This document shows, piece by piece, positions 6,600 to 15,004 of a DNA stretch of 21,741 nt. The DNA is from DAOVVL01 sp965603095 (GTDB lineage: Bacteria > Pseudomonadota > Alphaproteobacteria > Rhodospirillales > Magnetovibrionaceae). The stretch covers positions 1-21,741 of the forward strand of contig CBFDBQ010000038.1 in the NCBI GenBank assembly GCA_965603095.1. Direction: 5' to 3'. Both the position numbers and the translations under genes were made by a program. The notes below the pieces were generated by a model. It saw only the letters and a program-made list of their open reading frames with translations, was not told the DNA's origin and made no database searches. The stretch's first letter is position 1, and every line of letters begins with the position of its first letter.

Positions 6600-7346
6600 T
6601 TATTTCAGGCCGCGCGATTTACAAACCGCATCATAGGCAGCATTAATTGCCGCCATTTTTTCATTCGCTATATCGACAAATTCCTGCGGCATACCTTGCG
6701 CCATAAGGCTATCGGGGTGGTTTTCGCGGCTAAGTTTGCGGTATGCTGACTTCACCTCGTCATCGTCTGCGTTTGGATTTAGACCCAATATTTCATAGGG
6801 ACTTGTTTGTTTGTCTGGAATATGGCTTGCGCGAATACGCTCAAAGCCATGCTCATCAAAGCCAAAAATGTGGGATACTTTTTGCAAAAATTGCAGTTCC
6901 GCCGGATGAACCAACCCATCGGCTTTGGCAATATGAAAAAGCCCGCCCAGCAGTTCTTCCAATACCGATGGTTGATGTTTGAACATCGCCGCCACCTGTT
7001 CAGCATATTGTTCAAACCCATCAGATGATTTTTTTGCTTCGTTAAAAATATTGCCAACATTATTCATTTCTGTTGGCGGAATGTGGAAAAGCTGCTTAAA
7101 AGCATTTACCTCATCACGGGTGACTTGCCCATCAACCTTTGCCATTTTTGCACTTAGCGCGATAACCGCAAGAGTAAAGGCAATTTCGCGCTGATCATGG
7201 CTGGGATCGTGATCGGCTCCACCAAAATCAACGCTGTCGTGTTTGCGGTCAAGTGCGTGGCCTGCCGCCGCGCCCAACAACGCCCCCAATGGGCCGCCCA
7301 GCGCAAAACCAGCCGCACCACCAATTATTTTTCCCCATATAGCCAT
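6600..7346 (-). CDS. djlA: DjlA-type J-domain co-chaperone with TerB domain
   Basis: 248 aa. Domains: a Gly/Ala-rich hydrophobic N-terminus (about 8-30, IGGAAGFALGGPLGALLGAAAG) able to insert into or associate with the membrane; a helical TerB-like domain (about 52-165) with the typical ADG-containing repeats KMAKVDGQVTRDEV and HIAKADGLVHPAEL; a C-terminal J domain (about 180-246, SPYEILGLNPNADDDEVKSAYRKLSRENHPD) with an intact HPD motif, which stimulates DnaK ATPase. This order is that of DjlA. Followed closely by the amidase gene. The start has no clear Shine-Dalgarno, but the N-terminal MAIWGKIIGG agrees with homologues I recall. Confidence 0.88.
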   Translation of the reverse strand: MAIWGKIIGGAAGFALGGPLGALLGAAAGHALDRKHDSVDFGGADHDPSHDQREIAFTLAVIALSAKMAKVDGQVTRDEVNAFKQLFHIPPTEMNNVGNIFNEAKKSSDGFEQYAEQVAAMFKHQPSVLEELLGGLFHIAKADGLVHPAELQFLQKVSHIFGFDEHGFERIRASHIPDKQTSPYEILGLNPNADDDEVKSAYRKLSRENHPDSLMAQGMPQEFVDIANEKMAAINAAYDAVCKSRGLK

Positions 7347-7438
7347 AGCGTAAATACCAATTTTTAAGAGTTGCTAGCTAAATAGCTTAACTTTGTCTTA
7401 AGTGCGATGTCCATCACTTCTAAAATATTACTTGCCTA

Positions 7439-7454
7439 TGTGACCTCAGTCACT
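7439..7454. promoter_or_regulatory. CRP/FNR-like inverted repeat
   Basis: TGTGA-CCTCAG-TCACT, a near-perfect CRP-type site (TGTGA-N6-TCACA); the inner dyad GTGAC-ctca-GTCAC (7440-7453) is exact. It lies in the 194-bp gap between the djlA start and the 126-aa gene and could serve either. TTGCAA overlaps its right edge (7454-7459), but no clear -10 follows. Regulator unknown. Confidence 0.4.
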
Positions 7455-7540
7455 TGCAAAACCATATTGATGCAACAGAATAATAGCACAATGATAATGA
7501 TGAGCACAGAATGACTAATAGAGTGACTGGGAGAGCAATC

Positions 7541-7921
7541 ATGAACTCTTACATAAATACACACAATATTTCATACGATGTGGTTTCTGCCATGCTGATT
7601 ATTATTGTGGCAATGATGTTTATTGCCTCTCCTATTTCTGTATCCGTAAACGTAGGTGGTGAAGCTTCATTCAGCAAGATCGCGCTTGCCGATGACATTG
7701 CAACCAGCACCCACGCATCGGCAAATTCAGCAGCAAATTCGGTTGTTGGCCTACTGGGCATTTACAAACAAAGCTTTGCTAAATCAGGTTATGGAGCCAA
7801 AGCAAACTACGTGGAAAATGAATTGTCAGAAATGAAAGCATCAAAAATTAATTCTCTTATAAGAATCGATTTTAATGAAGAAATAGATATAAGCGAAGCA
7901 AGCGGCGACCCAGACAGATAA
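7541..7921 (+). CDS. Hypothetical protein with one N-terminal membrane segment, 126 aa
   Basis: Not recognised. ATG 7541 is preferred to the in-frame 7511 because GGGAG lies just upstream at about 7 nt. After a polar start (MNSYINTHNISYDVV) comes a strong hydrophobic stretch (about 16-38, SAMLIIIVAMMFIASPISVSVNV), then an Ala/Ser-rich linker and a polar, acidic C-terminus (ENELSEMKASK, FNEEIDISEASGDPDR). It may be a signal-anchored or exported protein; a signal peptidase site near IALADD is possible. Single-gene unit: a terminator follows at 7984 and a CRP-like site precedes it. Codon use looks natural and the frame is open, so I judge it real. Confidence 0.6.
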   Translation: MNSYINTHNISYDVVSAMLIIIVAMMFIASPISVSVNVGGEASFSKIALADDIATSTHASANSAANSVVGLLGIYKQSFAKSGYGAKANYVENELSEMKASKINSLIRIDFNEEIDISEASGDPDR

Positions 7922-7983
7922 TTTACCGATGATATAGTGGGCCTAAATCACAAAATACCTATAATTCCGCCCCCCTATAAACG

Positions 7984-8010
7984 CCACCATAGCATTTGGG
8001 GTGGTTTTTT
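7984..8010 (+). terminator. Rho-independent terminator after the 126-aa gene
   Basis: CCACC (7984-7988), 11-nt loop, GGTGG (8000-8004), then six T (8005-8010). It separates the hypothetical gene from the tolC-like gene. Confidence 0.7.
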
Positions 8011-8051
8011 ACCTAAATAGTGGGTTTTTATGGTCATGATTTATACGTAAA

Positions 8052-8080
8052 TTGTTGTTTAAGCAAAGATATGGTAAATA
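8052..8080 (+). promoter_or_regulatory. Candidate promoter of the TolC-type gene
   Basis: TTGTTG (8052-8057), 17-bp spacer, TAAATA (8075-8080); predicted start near 8087, which fits the downstream gene starting at 8107 or 8158. Confidence 0.45.
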
Positions 8081-8106
8081 ATTTCCCGTACTATAAGCAC
8101 TAAAAT

Positions 8107-9501
8107 ATGGACCTTTTGCCCATATATAATTGCAAGTATTGCTGGAGATATTTTGTTTTGAGAATTAGCCATTACATTTCACGCGATAAAGTTGCGCATA
8201 CGTCTATTGCGGTGGCGTTAAGTGTGGCTCTGGTTAATTTTATGCCCATACTGGCTGAAGCCCAGCCATTGGAAAAAGAGCTAAGCGAATTGCTGGCTAC
8301 ACACCCTAAAATCAAACAAGCAGAAATGGCTCTTGAATCTGGTAATGCAGAAGTTGATATAGCGAATTCAGCATATTTTCCAACTTTAAATCTTTCCGGT
8401 GATGCCGGCCCGCACATGATTGACAGCCCAACGGAACGATCAAACGATCCTGATGCACAACCATGGATAAAAACTCGGCAAACAGTAACTGCCGAGCTTA
8501 CCCAAAATATATTTGATGGCGGCCTTACAAGCTCGCGGGTTCGTACCGCAGAAATAAATCGTGAAATTGCTGAAATATCACTTGAAGGCGCGCGTCAAAA
8601 TGTATTGTTCGAGGCGACAAAATCATACATCGATGTATTGCGTCAGCGCCGCTTGGTAGAGATGGCGTTAGAAAATGAACGCACCATTCAACAACAGCTT
8701 AATCTTGAAGATGAGCGCGTACGCCGTGGGTCTGGTGTTACCGTCGATGTGTTGCAAGCCAAATCTCGTTTGCAAATTGCAAGGGAGCGCCGCGTTGGTT
8801 ACGAAGGCGGGCTTCAGCATTCTATAAGTCGATATATTCAGGTTTTTAATCATGCCCCTGACATAGCCACCATGGTTGACCCGTCACCGCCGGCCGAAGT
8901 AATACCAAGCGGCAGAGAAAGGGCGATTGAAATTGCTTTGTCTGAAAATCCTGCATTGATAAATAGCTCAACTGCGATTGAGGTCGCTCGCGAACGAAAA
9001 AAACAAACAACGTCAAAGTTGTTTCCGGTTATTGATCTTGTTGGAAATGCTAATTTTGAAAAAAATAATCAGGCAACATTGGGAATTAGACGAGATTATT
9101 CAGTGGTAATGACGGCCAATTGGGACATTTTTTCCGGGTTTTCATCCAAGGCATCAGCAGAAAAAAGTAATTTCGACTATCAGGCCAGCATGGAAAATTA
9201 CGATTATACCACACGCAAAGTAATTGAGCAGGTATCTCTTTCTTGGCAATCACTGCTTACAGCCGGTGAAAGAAAAAATCTTTTAGGCAATGCCGTGAAT
9301 ATTGCTTCAGAAGTTGCCACTTCCAGAAATAAACTACGCGAAGCAGGAAAAGAAACCATAATCAATGTGCTTGATGCCGAAAATGAAGTTAACAACGCCC
9401 AAATAAATTATACTTCGTCCGCATATGATGAGCGTGTTGCCGTGTATCAGCTTCTTCTTTCCATGGGCAGACTAAATCCAGAATATCTTGTTCTGCGTTA
9501 A
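8107..9501 (+). CDS. TolC-family outer-membrane efflux protein
   Basis: 464 aa from ATG 8107; forms the trimeric outer-membrane channel of type I secretion or tripartite efflux. The exported part begins after about residue 52 (LALAEA-like site in NFMPILAEAQP). Two tandem OEP repeats are visible, each with long helices and short strands: ELLATHPKIKQAEMALESG ... SAYFPTLNLSG ... ELTQNIFDGGLTSSRV in the first, ALSENPALINSSTAIEVARERKKQTTSKLFPVIDL ... WDIFSGFSSKA in the second. The N-terminus is too long for a normal signal peptide and ATG 8107 has no Shine-Dalgarno; in-frame TTG 8158 has GGAG 10 nt upstream and yields a normal signal peptide and 447 aa. It converges with the GlcG-like gene (stops 2 bp apart) and likely serves the exporter at 9998-14362. 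Confidence 0.93.
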   Translation: MDLLPIYNCKYCWRYFVLRISHYISRDKVAHTSIAVALSVALVNFMPILAEAQPLEKELSELLATHPKIKQAEMALESGNAEVDIANSAYFPTLNLSGDAGPHMIDSPTERSNDPDAQPWIKTRQTVTAELTQNIFDGGLTSSRVRTAEINREIAEISLEGARQNVLFEATKSYIDVLRQRRLVEMALENERTIQQQLNLEDERVRRGSGVTVDVLQAKSRLQIARERRVGYEGGLQHSISRYIQVFNHAPDIATMVDPSPPAEVIPSGRERAIEIALSENPALINSSTAIEVARERKKQTTSKLFPVIDLVGNANFEKNNQATLGIRRDYSVVMTANWDIFSGFSSKASAEKSNFDYQASMENYDYTTRKVIEQVSLSWQSLLTAGERKNLLGNAVNIASEVATSRNKLREAGKETIINVLDAENEVNNAQINYTSSAYDERVAVYQLLLSMGRLNPEYLVLR

Positions 9502-9503
9502 AC

Positions 9504-9923
9504 TTAGCCTGCGTTGAAATAGGCAATTGCCGCTTCAGCACATTCTATGTCTTGTTCTGGTATACCGCCAGAAATACCAATAGCGCCGACTATGGTGCCA
9601 TCTGCCTCAACCGGTATTCCACCGCCGACGGTAGAGAAGCGACCATCCCATGTGCTTTGAATGCCGTTATTAAGGTTTCCGGGAACAGCGTTTTCATTAT
9701 AAAAAGATGTTGGCCTGCGCGATACCGCCGCAGTAAAGGCCTTATCTTGTGACAAACGAACGCTTAGTATTTTGCCGCCATCCATTCGATGAAAAGCTAC
9801 AAGATTCCCGCTTTCATCAACTATGGAGATGCACATGGGCACACCAATTTCGTTCGCTTTTTCGGTTGCGCCTTCCATTAAGACCTGAGAGTCCTCAAGT
9901 GAAAGTCTTTCTATTGAAAGCAT
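9504..9923 (-). CDS. GlcG/HbpS (DUF336) family protein
   Basis: 139 aa, the usual length of this small alpha/beta domain. Typical features: LSLEDSQVLMEGATEKANEIG helix, PMCISIVDESGNLVAFHRMDGG (about 29-50), KAFTAAVSRRPT, and the glycine-rich GGGIPVEADGTIVGAIGISGG (about 99-119). Family members include the haem-binding HbpS of Streptomyces, which interacts with a sensor system, and GlcG of the glycolate locus; many have no known role. No signal peptide, so cytoplasmic. AAGGG is 9 nt before the ATG. It lies 74 bp after the HlyD-type gene in the same direction and may be the last gene of the exporter operon. A link to export of a redox-active or haem-like compound is only inferred. Confidence 0.88.
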   Translation of the reverse strand: MLSIERLSLEDSQVLMEGATEKANEIGVPMCISIVDESGNLVAFHRMDGGKILSVRLSQDKAFTAAVSRRPTSFYNENAVPGNLNNGIQSTWDGRFSTVGGGIPVEADGTIVGAIGISGGIPEQDIECAEAAIAYFNAG

Positions 9924-9997
9924 GTATTGCGGCCCTTTCTATTGGTTGTATGATTAATAATTTTATGCACAAAGCTCTAAAAAAACACCTCTTTAGG

Positions 9998-11221
9998 TTA
10001 GTTTTTTCTGGGCGAAACCCTAATGCCGTCTTCTATCTTGTTGCCGGGATGAGCAATTACCTTGTCGCCCGGATTAAGTCCGTCTAATACTTCGGCCACA
10101 TATTTATTAATATGGCCAACATTTATGTTTTTTAGTAAAGCCCGCCCGTCATCATATATATAAACAGACCATTCCCCCTTATTTCTAAACATGGCGGATA
10201 TAGGAGCCATTATTACATTATCCCCTTGCCATTCCATTATTGATGTTTCAACCCTAAAACCATGACCAAGTTCACGAGGAATATTTTGATCATCGGAAAA
10301 ATCAATTACTATATTAATTCTTTGCTCTTCGATTCCCAGTACTGAAACTTTGGCATAACCATACGGTGCAATCCGTTGAACGTTTCCTGTCAAAGAAGAT
10401 CCGCCCCAATTTTCAATTTTTACACTTGCCCCTTCTTTAAGACGAACCGCATCGGTTGTAAGAAGATCAACCACAATTTCAAGATCGCTGGGGTTTCCAA
10501 CCTCTAATAACGCGGTGCCAGCCGCAACCACACCTTCGCTTTCTTGCAATACTTGCAATACCGCTCCATCAATTGGCGATTTAAGCTCGACACAACAATC
10601 TCCATTATCAGAATGGCTTGCGCTTGGTGCAATTAACCTTGCGCTTGCCGTTTGCAATTCATGACTTCTTACCTTGTAGGTTGCCTCAGAGCTTTTTACC
10701 TCTGCAATGTGAGTGGCCCAATCTAGCTCCGCTTTTTCCAAGGCGCGCTTTGAAACCGTGCCTTCAGCCGCAAGTGTGCGGGCACGATCTAGTTCTCCTT
10801 TGGCAAATTTTAACTGGGCGCGAGATTGCTCAAGCGCCGCATGTGCTTGTGCTTGGGCATCTTCTGCTGCCTGAGCGGCGGCTTCAGCTTCGGCTCTAGT
10901 CCGGGTATCAAGAAATGATGGGTCCGCAGGTTCAATAACAGCAAGCGTTGTTTTGTTTGCTATTACCATGTCACCCGGTTCAACCTCAATACGCAATACC
11001 CGACCAGAAACAGGGGCGGAAATATTGTAAATATCTTTTACTCTGGTGTGGCCTTCGCCTTCGGCATAAACGCTCATCTTGCCTTTGTGTATTTCTTCAA
11101 TATCAACAGCTATCGCGGCGGGCCAAAATGCCCAAACAAGAAAAATGCCCAACACACCCACAACTGCCGTCCACGCCATGCGACTGTTTGTGGTTGCAGA
11201 TTTAATTTTTTCGTTGGCCAT
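9998..11221 (-). CDS. HlyD/MacA-type periplasmic adaptor (membrane fusion protein)
   Basis: 407 aa. Connects an inner-membrane exporter to a TolC channel. One N-terminal membrane helix (about 16-36, WTAVVGVLGIFLVWAFWPAAI), first lipoyl half (about 66-98, ISAPVSGRVLRIEVEPGDMV), an Ala/Glu/Gln-rich coiled coil (about 102-190), second lipoyl half (VELKSPIDGAVLQVLQESEGVVAAG), then beta-barrel and membrane-proximal domains (VIMAPISAMFRNKGEWSVYI). A CC pair (GDCCVEL) sits between coiled coil and second lipoyl half. ATG 11221 is chosen over an in-frame TTG at 11236 because GAGGA lies between them at correct spacing. It is 26 bp downstream of the permease gene. Confidence 0.92.
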   Translation of the reverse strand: MANEKIKSATTNSRMAWTAVVGVLGIFLVWAFWPAAIAVDIEEIHKGKMSVYAEGEGHTRVKDIYNISAPVSGRVLRIEVEPGDMVIANKTTLAVIEPADPSFLDTRTRAEAEAAAQAAEDAQAQAHAALEQSRAQLKFAKGELDRARTLAAEGTVSKRALEKAELDWATHIAEVKSSEATYKVRSHELQTASARLIAPSASHSDNGDCCVELKSPIDGAVLQVLQESEGVVAAGTALLEVGNPSDLEIVVDLLTTDAVRLKEGASVKIENWGGSSLTGNVQRIAPYGYAKVSVLGIEEQRINIVIDFSDDQNIPRELGHGFRVETSIMEWQGDNVIMAPISAMFRNKGEWSVYIYDDGRALLKNINVGHINKYVAEVLDGLNPGDKVIAHPGNKIEDGIRVSPRKN

Positions 11222-11247
11222 TATACTGTTCCTCAAACTTGTTGTGG

Positions 11248-13620
11248 TTATTCTCGTGTTTTAAGCGCTTCAATCAGGTTTAAATTTATAATTTGGCGAT
11301 GTGTACCAATTGCGGTCGCAATACCCGCCAAAACAACAACCAAAATAGCACGGCCAAATGTTGCGCTGGATACAACCAGCGGCATCCGATAAAGATCTGT
11401 ATCCAATGTTAATGACCAAATCCATGCCAAACCATACCCCAACATTGACCCAATGGGCAGAGCCATAACCAACAAAATGCCAAGCTCTCCCAACAGAATG
11501 TATGATGCTTCGCCCCGGGTAAAACCCAATACCCGCAAACTTGCAAGCTCGCGCGAGCGTTCGGAAAGAGAAATTCGGCCCGCATTATAAACAACCCCAA
11601 CCGCAATAACCACGGCAAAGATGGTATTGAAAAAATTCATTATGCCTATGTTTTCGGCCATGGTATCGCGAAATGCCTTTAACATGGTTTCCTTTACCGC
11701 CACTTGCGCAATTGAAGGGGTTGCCTTTATCGCTGAATAAAAATCATCCGATAATGATTTATCAAGCATTACATGGGCACCGGAAATATTTTCCCCCTCT
11801 TTTAATGCGCGGTTAAGGGCGGAAATATCCATAAATGCGGGGCTACCAATATATGTTTGTGAAATCATGGTTACTGGCAAATGAAGCGTCGGTCTGCGGC
11901 CATCATGAACCTTGACGCTAACAACATCACCCAGTCCAGCACCCAACATTTCGCTTAATTTAGATGATAAGGTAATACCTTCGGTTGCTATTGAAACTGG
12001 GGACAAATTTTCATCCAGAATACGGTTTAACCTTGCGTTCACAGGCACGCCATTTAGGGCCATACGGCGTTCGCTTGAACCAAATTTTATAGTTACCGGA
12101 ACATATCTAAATGGCTCCGCCATAAGAACGCCGGGCATGGATTCAATATTTTGTAATACTGACGATGATTTAATCTCGCCAAATGTGGTGGTGGCATCTT
12201 GCATTTCAATCATGGAAAATTGCGTTTCAACCATAGAATCGATCGAATCTTGAAAAAATATTGTAGAAACAAGAACCGCAACCCCAAGGCTTATGCCCAT
12301 GCAAGTAAGAGCCGAGCGCATGGGCCATCGCAACAGGTGCCTTACAATCATTCTGGTTGGCCCTAACGCACCCTTAATCAACCGTTCTGATTTTCCTCGT
12401 CGGTACAACGTGGGCGGTTGTGGAACCATTGCTTCGGCCGGCGATGTATTTGCTGCGCGCCCGACAGCGCGGATTGTACCCAACAAGGCGGCGATACAGC
12501 TTATTGCAGCGGCAATAACATAAATGCTTGCATCAAGGTTGAAATATAAAAACGGAAAATGAAAAAACTCCTTATACATTATGGCCAATCCCCAGCCAAG
12601 CCATGTTCCAGCCGCAAACCCCATGAAAACACCTATTATGGTTATGGCTATTACAAATTTAAGATAATGAACCGCGACTGCACGGGTAGAATAACCAAAG
12701 GCTTTTAATAGTCCTATTTCCGATCTTTCCAATTCAACCCATCTAGATATGGTTATGTTCAAAAGATATATGGCAACTGCAAAGAAAATTGGGGGGATTA
12801 TCCGCCCCATATTGGCAAGCTGTTTCATTTCACCAGAAAGAAACCAATCTGATATTTGACGGTCACGCCCAAGCGCACCGGTGGAACCGTAAGGGTCAAG
12901 CACGGTGTCCATTCTTGCAATGACGTCATCCTCAACCGCACTGGGTTCTAATTTTATAACTACCTCGTTAAACGTTCCCTCCATATTGAAAATTCCTGCC
13001 AACTGTGGGCGGGCCATCCACATAATGGCGAAACGCAAATCATCAGGAAACATGGCGCCGGGGGCAAGCGTATATATAAATTCTGGTGAAAGAACAATTC
13101 CTGCAATTTTTAGTTTTCTTTTTTTACCATTTACAAGGGCAATTACCGTATCAAGGGGTTTAAGATTGTGGGCAATAGCAAAAGCTTCGGCAACCAATAC
13201 CTCATCAGAAACACCAGGGGTAAACCACCCACCCGCAACCAGATGAAGACTGTTAATTGCAGGGTGGCCGCTTTGCGGATAAGAAATAATACGTTCTTGT
13301 GCTGGCTCCATAAGACCCGGCATATCAAGGGTTGCCATTTTTGAAATTCGCCCCTCGGCTTGGCGCACACCGGGTATAGATTGTATTTTTTTTATGGTGC
13401 TGTTAGGGGCGCGCTTTAGTGTTGAAAACACATCTGCAAAACCATAGCGTTCATAATATGCATCACGGGTATCTGTTAGAGACCTAAGCATTCCCTCGCT
13501 CATTATATACATGGCAACGCCCGCACCAACGACCAGGGCAATAGCCAGCCCCTGCCCCCACATACGCATTAGGTCGCGAACAAGCTTTCGATCAAGCGGT
13601 TTTAAAAATTTAAATAGCAT
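11248..13620 (-). CDS. ABC exporter permease with two FtsX-type domains
   Basis: 790 aa. Eight membrane segments in two blocks: an N-terminal helix (about 22-46), three near 280-395, another helix near 448-470, and three near 655-775, each block with a large extracytoplasmic domain (about 47-280 and 470-650). This duplicated FtsX/MacB-like plan is typical of large LolCDE/MacB superfamily permeases annotated as putative ABC transport permeases. ERSEIGLLKAFGYS and RSRELASLRVLGFTRGEAS are the paired coupling motifs before the second helix of each FtsX core, which contact the ATPase. Starts 4 nt after the ATPase stop. By family knowledge it would act by mechanotransmission, driving periplasmic cargo into the adaptor-TolC channel. 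Substrate unknown. Confidence 0.92.
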   Translation of the reverse strand: MLFKFLKPLDRKLVRDLMRMWGQGLAIALVVGAGVAMYIMSEGMLRSLTDTRDAYYERYGFADVFSTLKRAPNSTIKKIQSIPGVRQAEGRISKMATLDMPGLMEPAQERIISYPQSGHPAINSLHLVAGGWFTPGVSDEVLVAEAFAIAHNLKPLDTVIALVNGKKRKLKIAGIVLSPEFIYTLAPGAMFPDDLRFAIMWMARPQLAGIFNMEGTFNEVVIKLEPSAVEDDVIARMDTVLDPYGSTGALGRDRQISDWFLSGEMKQLANMGRIIPPIFFAVAIYLLNITISRWVELERSEIGLLKAFGYSTRAVAVHYLKFVIAITIIGVFMGFAAGTWLGWGLAIMYKEFFHFPFLYFNLDASIYVIAAAISCIAALLGTIRAVGRAANTSPAEAMVPQPPTLYRRGKSERLIKGALGPTRMIVRHLLRWPMRSALTCMGISLGVAVLVSTIFFQDSIDSMVETQFSMIEMQDATTTFGEIKSSSVLQNIESMPGVLMAEPFRYVPVTIKFGSSERRMALNGVPVNARLNRILDENLSPVSIATEGITLSSKLSEMLGAGLGDVVSVKVHDGRRPTLHLPVTMISQTYIGSPAFMDISALNRALKEGENISGAHVMLDKSLSDDFYSAIKATPSIAQVAVKETMLKAFRDTMAENIGIMNFFNTIFAVVIAVGVVYNAGRISLSERSRELASLRVLGFTRGEASYILLGELGILLVMALPIGSMLGYGLAWIWSLTLDTDLYRMPLVVSSATFGRAILVVVLAGIATAIGTHRQIINLNLIEALKTRE

Positions 13621-13624
13621 CTAA

Positions 13625-14362
13625 TCACCATGAAAGTTCTTTTGGTTTCTTTCGTTGGGTGTTTTCACGAATTTCTGAAATTTTTCCATCAGCCAGAATA
13701 ATTACCCTATCTGCCATATCGGCAACAATTGCATTGTGAGTAATTATTGCTGTTGTGGTTCCAAGATTGCGATTGGTATTTTCTATTGCTTCCAGCACTC
13801 GTATGCCGGTTTTGCTATCTAATGCACCGGTTGGTTCATCGCACATTAAAATTTCAGGGCGTTTTGCAATGGCCCTTGCAATTGCTACGCGTTGCTGTTC
13901 ACCACCGGATAGTTCTGATGGAAAATGATCCATTCTTTCATTTAAACCAACCATGCTTAATGCCTCTGCTGGAGACATGGGGTTGTGGGCAATTTCAGTA
14001 ACCAACGCAACATTTTCAATGGCGGTTAGACTGGCAACAAGATTATAAAACTGAAACACAAAACCAACATTATCGCGGCGATAAAGTGTCAGGGCATGAT
14101 CATCAAAACTGGTTAGCTCTTGGCCGCGAAAAATAACCTGTCCGCTACTGGGCCTATCAAGACCGCCCAGTATATTTAGCAAAGTTGATTTTCCACTACC
14201 ACTGGGACCTAGAAAAACCACCATCTCGCCCTCAAAAAGAGATATATTAATGCCACTTAACGCATCAATATCCAGCGAACCAGTATGATAAGTTTTGGTC
14301 ACATTCCGGGTTTCGATGGTAGGTAACGGGAGGTTTGCTTTATTGGTATTTATCTCATTCAT
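13625..14362 (-). CDS. ABC transporter ATPase, LolD/MacB-type
   Basis: 245 aa from ATG 14362. All ATPase motifs are intact: Walker A GPSGSGKST (52-60), Q-loop FVFQFYN (Q104), signature LSGGEQQR (151-158), Walker B ILMCDE (171-176), D-loop ALDS, H209 in IITHN. The NVTKTYHTG start and VFQFYNLVASLTAIENV pattern place it in the MacB/LolD/FtsE group. The frame extends to 14398 but AGGAG about 7 nt before ATG 14362 selects this start. First gene of the operon ATPase-permease-adaptor; an extended -10 promoter and a perfect 12-bp palindrome lie just upstream. Confidence 0.93.
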   Translation of the reverse strand: MNEINTNKANLPLPTIETRNVTKTYHTGSLDIDALSGINISLFEGEMVVFLGPSGSGKSTLLNILGGLDRPSSGQVIFRGQELTSFDDHALTLYRRDNVGFVFQFYNLVASLTAIENVALVTEIAHNPMSPAEALSMVGLNERMDHFPSELSGGEQQRVAIARAIAKRPEILMCDEPTGALDSKTGIRVLEAIENTNRNLGTTTAIITHNAIVADMADRVIILADGKISEIRENTQRKKPKELSW

Positions 14363-14397
14363 CGCGCGCTCCTGAGGATAGCTGAGTATAAATGCCA

Positions 14398-14425
14398 TCA
14401 GTTAACTGACTGAACAATAATACCA
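14398..14425 (-). promoter_or_regulatory. Exporter operon promoter with palindromic operator
   Basis: Minus strand: extended -10 TGGTATTAT (14425-14417), no good -35. The perfect 12-bp palindrome TCAGTTAACTGA (14398-14409) covers the predicted transcription start (near 14410). This is a typical repressor position; the regulator is not in the window. Confidence 0.45.
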
Positions 14426-14527
14426 TATTGCAGGTATTTGGGCCACCGCTCACTGGTTCAGCACACGTTCAGGGTTGTTTTGCCATTATCTCATCAACAG
14501 ACACATTTTGAGTTAAGGAAAACAGTC

Positions 14528-14662
14528 ATGAAAATCCGCAATCCAAACAAACCACAGCAGATTGAGGCCAAAAGCTTAGTTGTTGGCGCCGTTTCAATAT
14601 TTCTTGCCGTAGGTATAGTTTCGCTATTAGCCGTTTCTTTGGGGCTTGCCCAAATGGCTTAA
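14528..14662 (+). CDS. Small single-pass membrane protein, 44 aa
   Basis: Starts MKIRNPNKPQQIEAK and is followed by one membrane helix (about residues 16-41, SLVVGAVSIFLAVGIVSLLAVSLGL). AAGGAAAA lies 6-7 nt before ATG 14528, which selects this start over the in-frame 14438. Divergent from the exporter ATPase gene and convergent with the 96-aa gene. Family not recognised; plausible because of the Shine-Dalgarno, the basic N-terminus and the clean helix, but short. Confidence 0.5.
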   Translation: MKIRNPNKPQQIEAKSLVVGAVSIFLAVGIVSLLAVSLGLAQMA

Positions 14663-14692
14663 AAGCCAACTATGTAAAGATTTTACTGTGAC

Positions 14693-14983
14693 TTAATCTT
14701 GCGTTTGCAGTTTTTTTTGTTCATTTATGTCCTGCATTTCGCCCCAGGTGGTTCTTATTTTTTCCGTTAGGCGTTTGCGATCTTCATCGCTTGCCATTAT
14801 GCCGACAACAATCCATGCAACCATTGTAAATGTGATCGCCAGCTTAAATGCCTTTATAACATCTGGCTTTGCCATAAAAATACGCAATCGAGCCGTGTTT
14901 TTTGCATAGGTTTCTATAAACCATACGATCATTACAAACGGTTGGCGTAGGTACGACTTTAGCCAATCAGGAAGATTTGTCAT
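14693..14983 (-). CDS. Small membrane protein, 96 aa
   Basis: Not recognised. An amphipathic basic N-terminus (LPDWLKSYLRQPFVMIVWFIETYAKNTARLRIF) is followed by one clear helix (about 47-63, KLAITFTMVAWIVVGIM) and a charged helical tail (SDEDRKRLTEKIRTTWGEMQDINEQKK). The first half may hold a second, shorter membrane segment (VMIVWFIETY). Lies 21 bp after the 71-aa gene on the same strand, at the end of the TRAP-amidase gene run. Shine-Dalgarno is weak. Confidence 0.6.
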   Translation of the reverse strand: MTNLPDWLKSYLRQPFVMIVWFIETYAKNTARLRIFMAKPDVIKAFKLAITFTMVAWIVVGIMASDEDRKRLTEKIRTTWGEMQDINEQKKLQTQD

Positions 14984-15004
14984 TTAATGGGCAACTTTTA
15001 AGAA

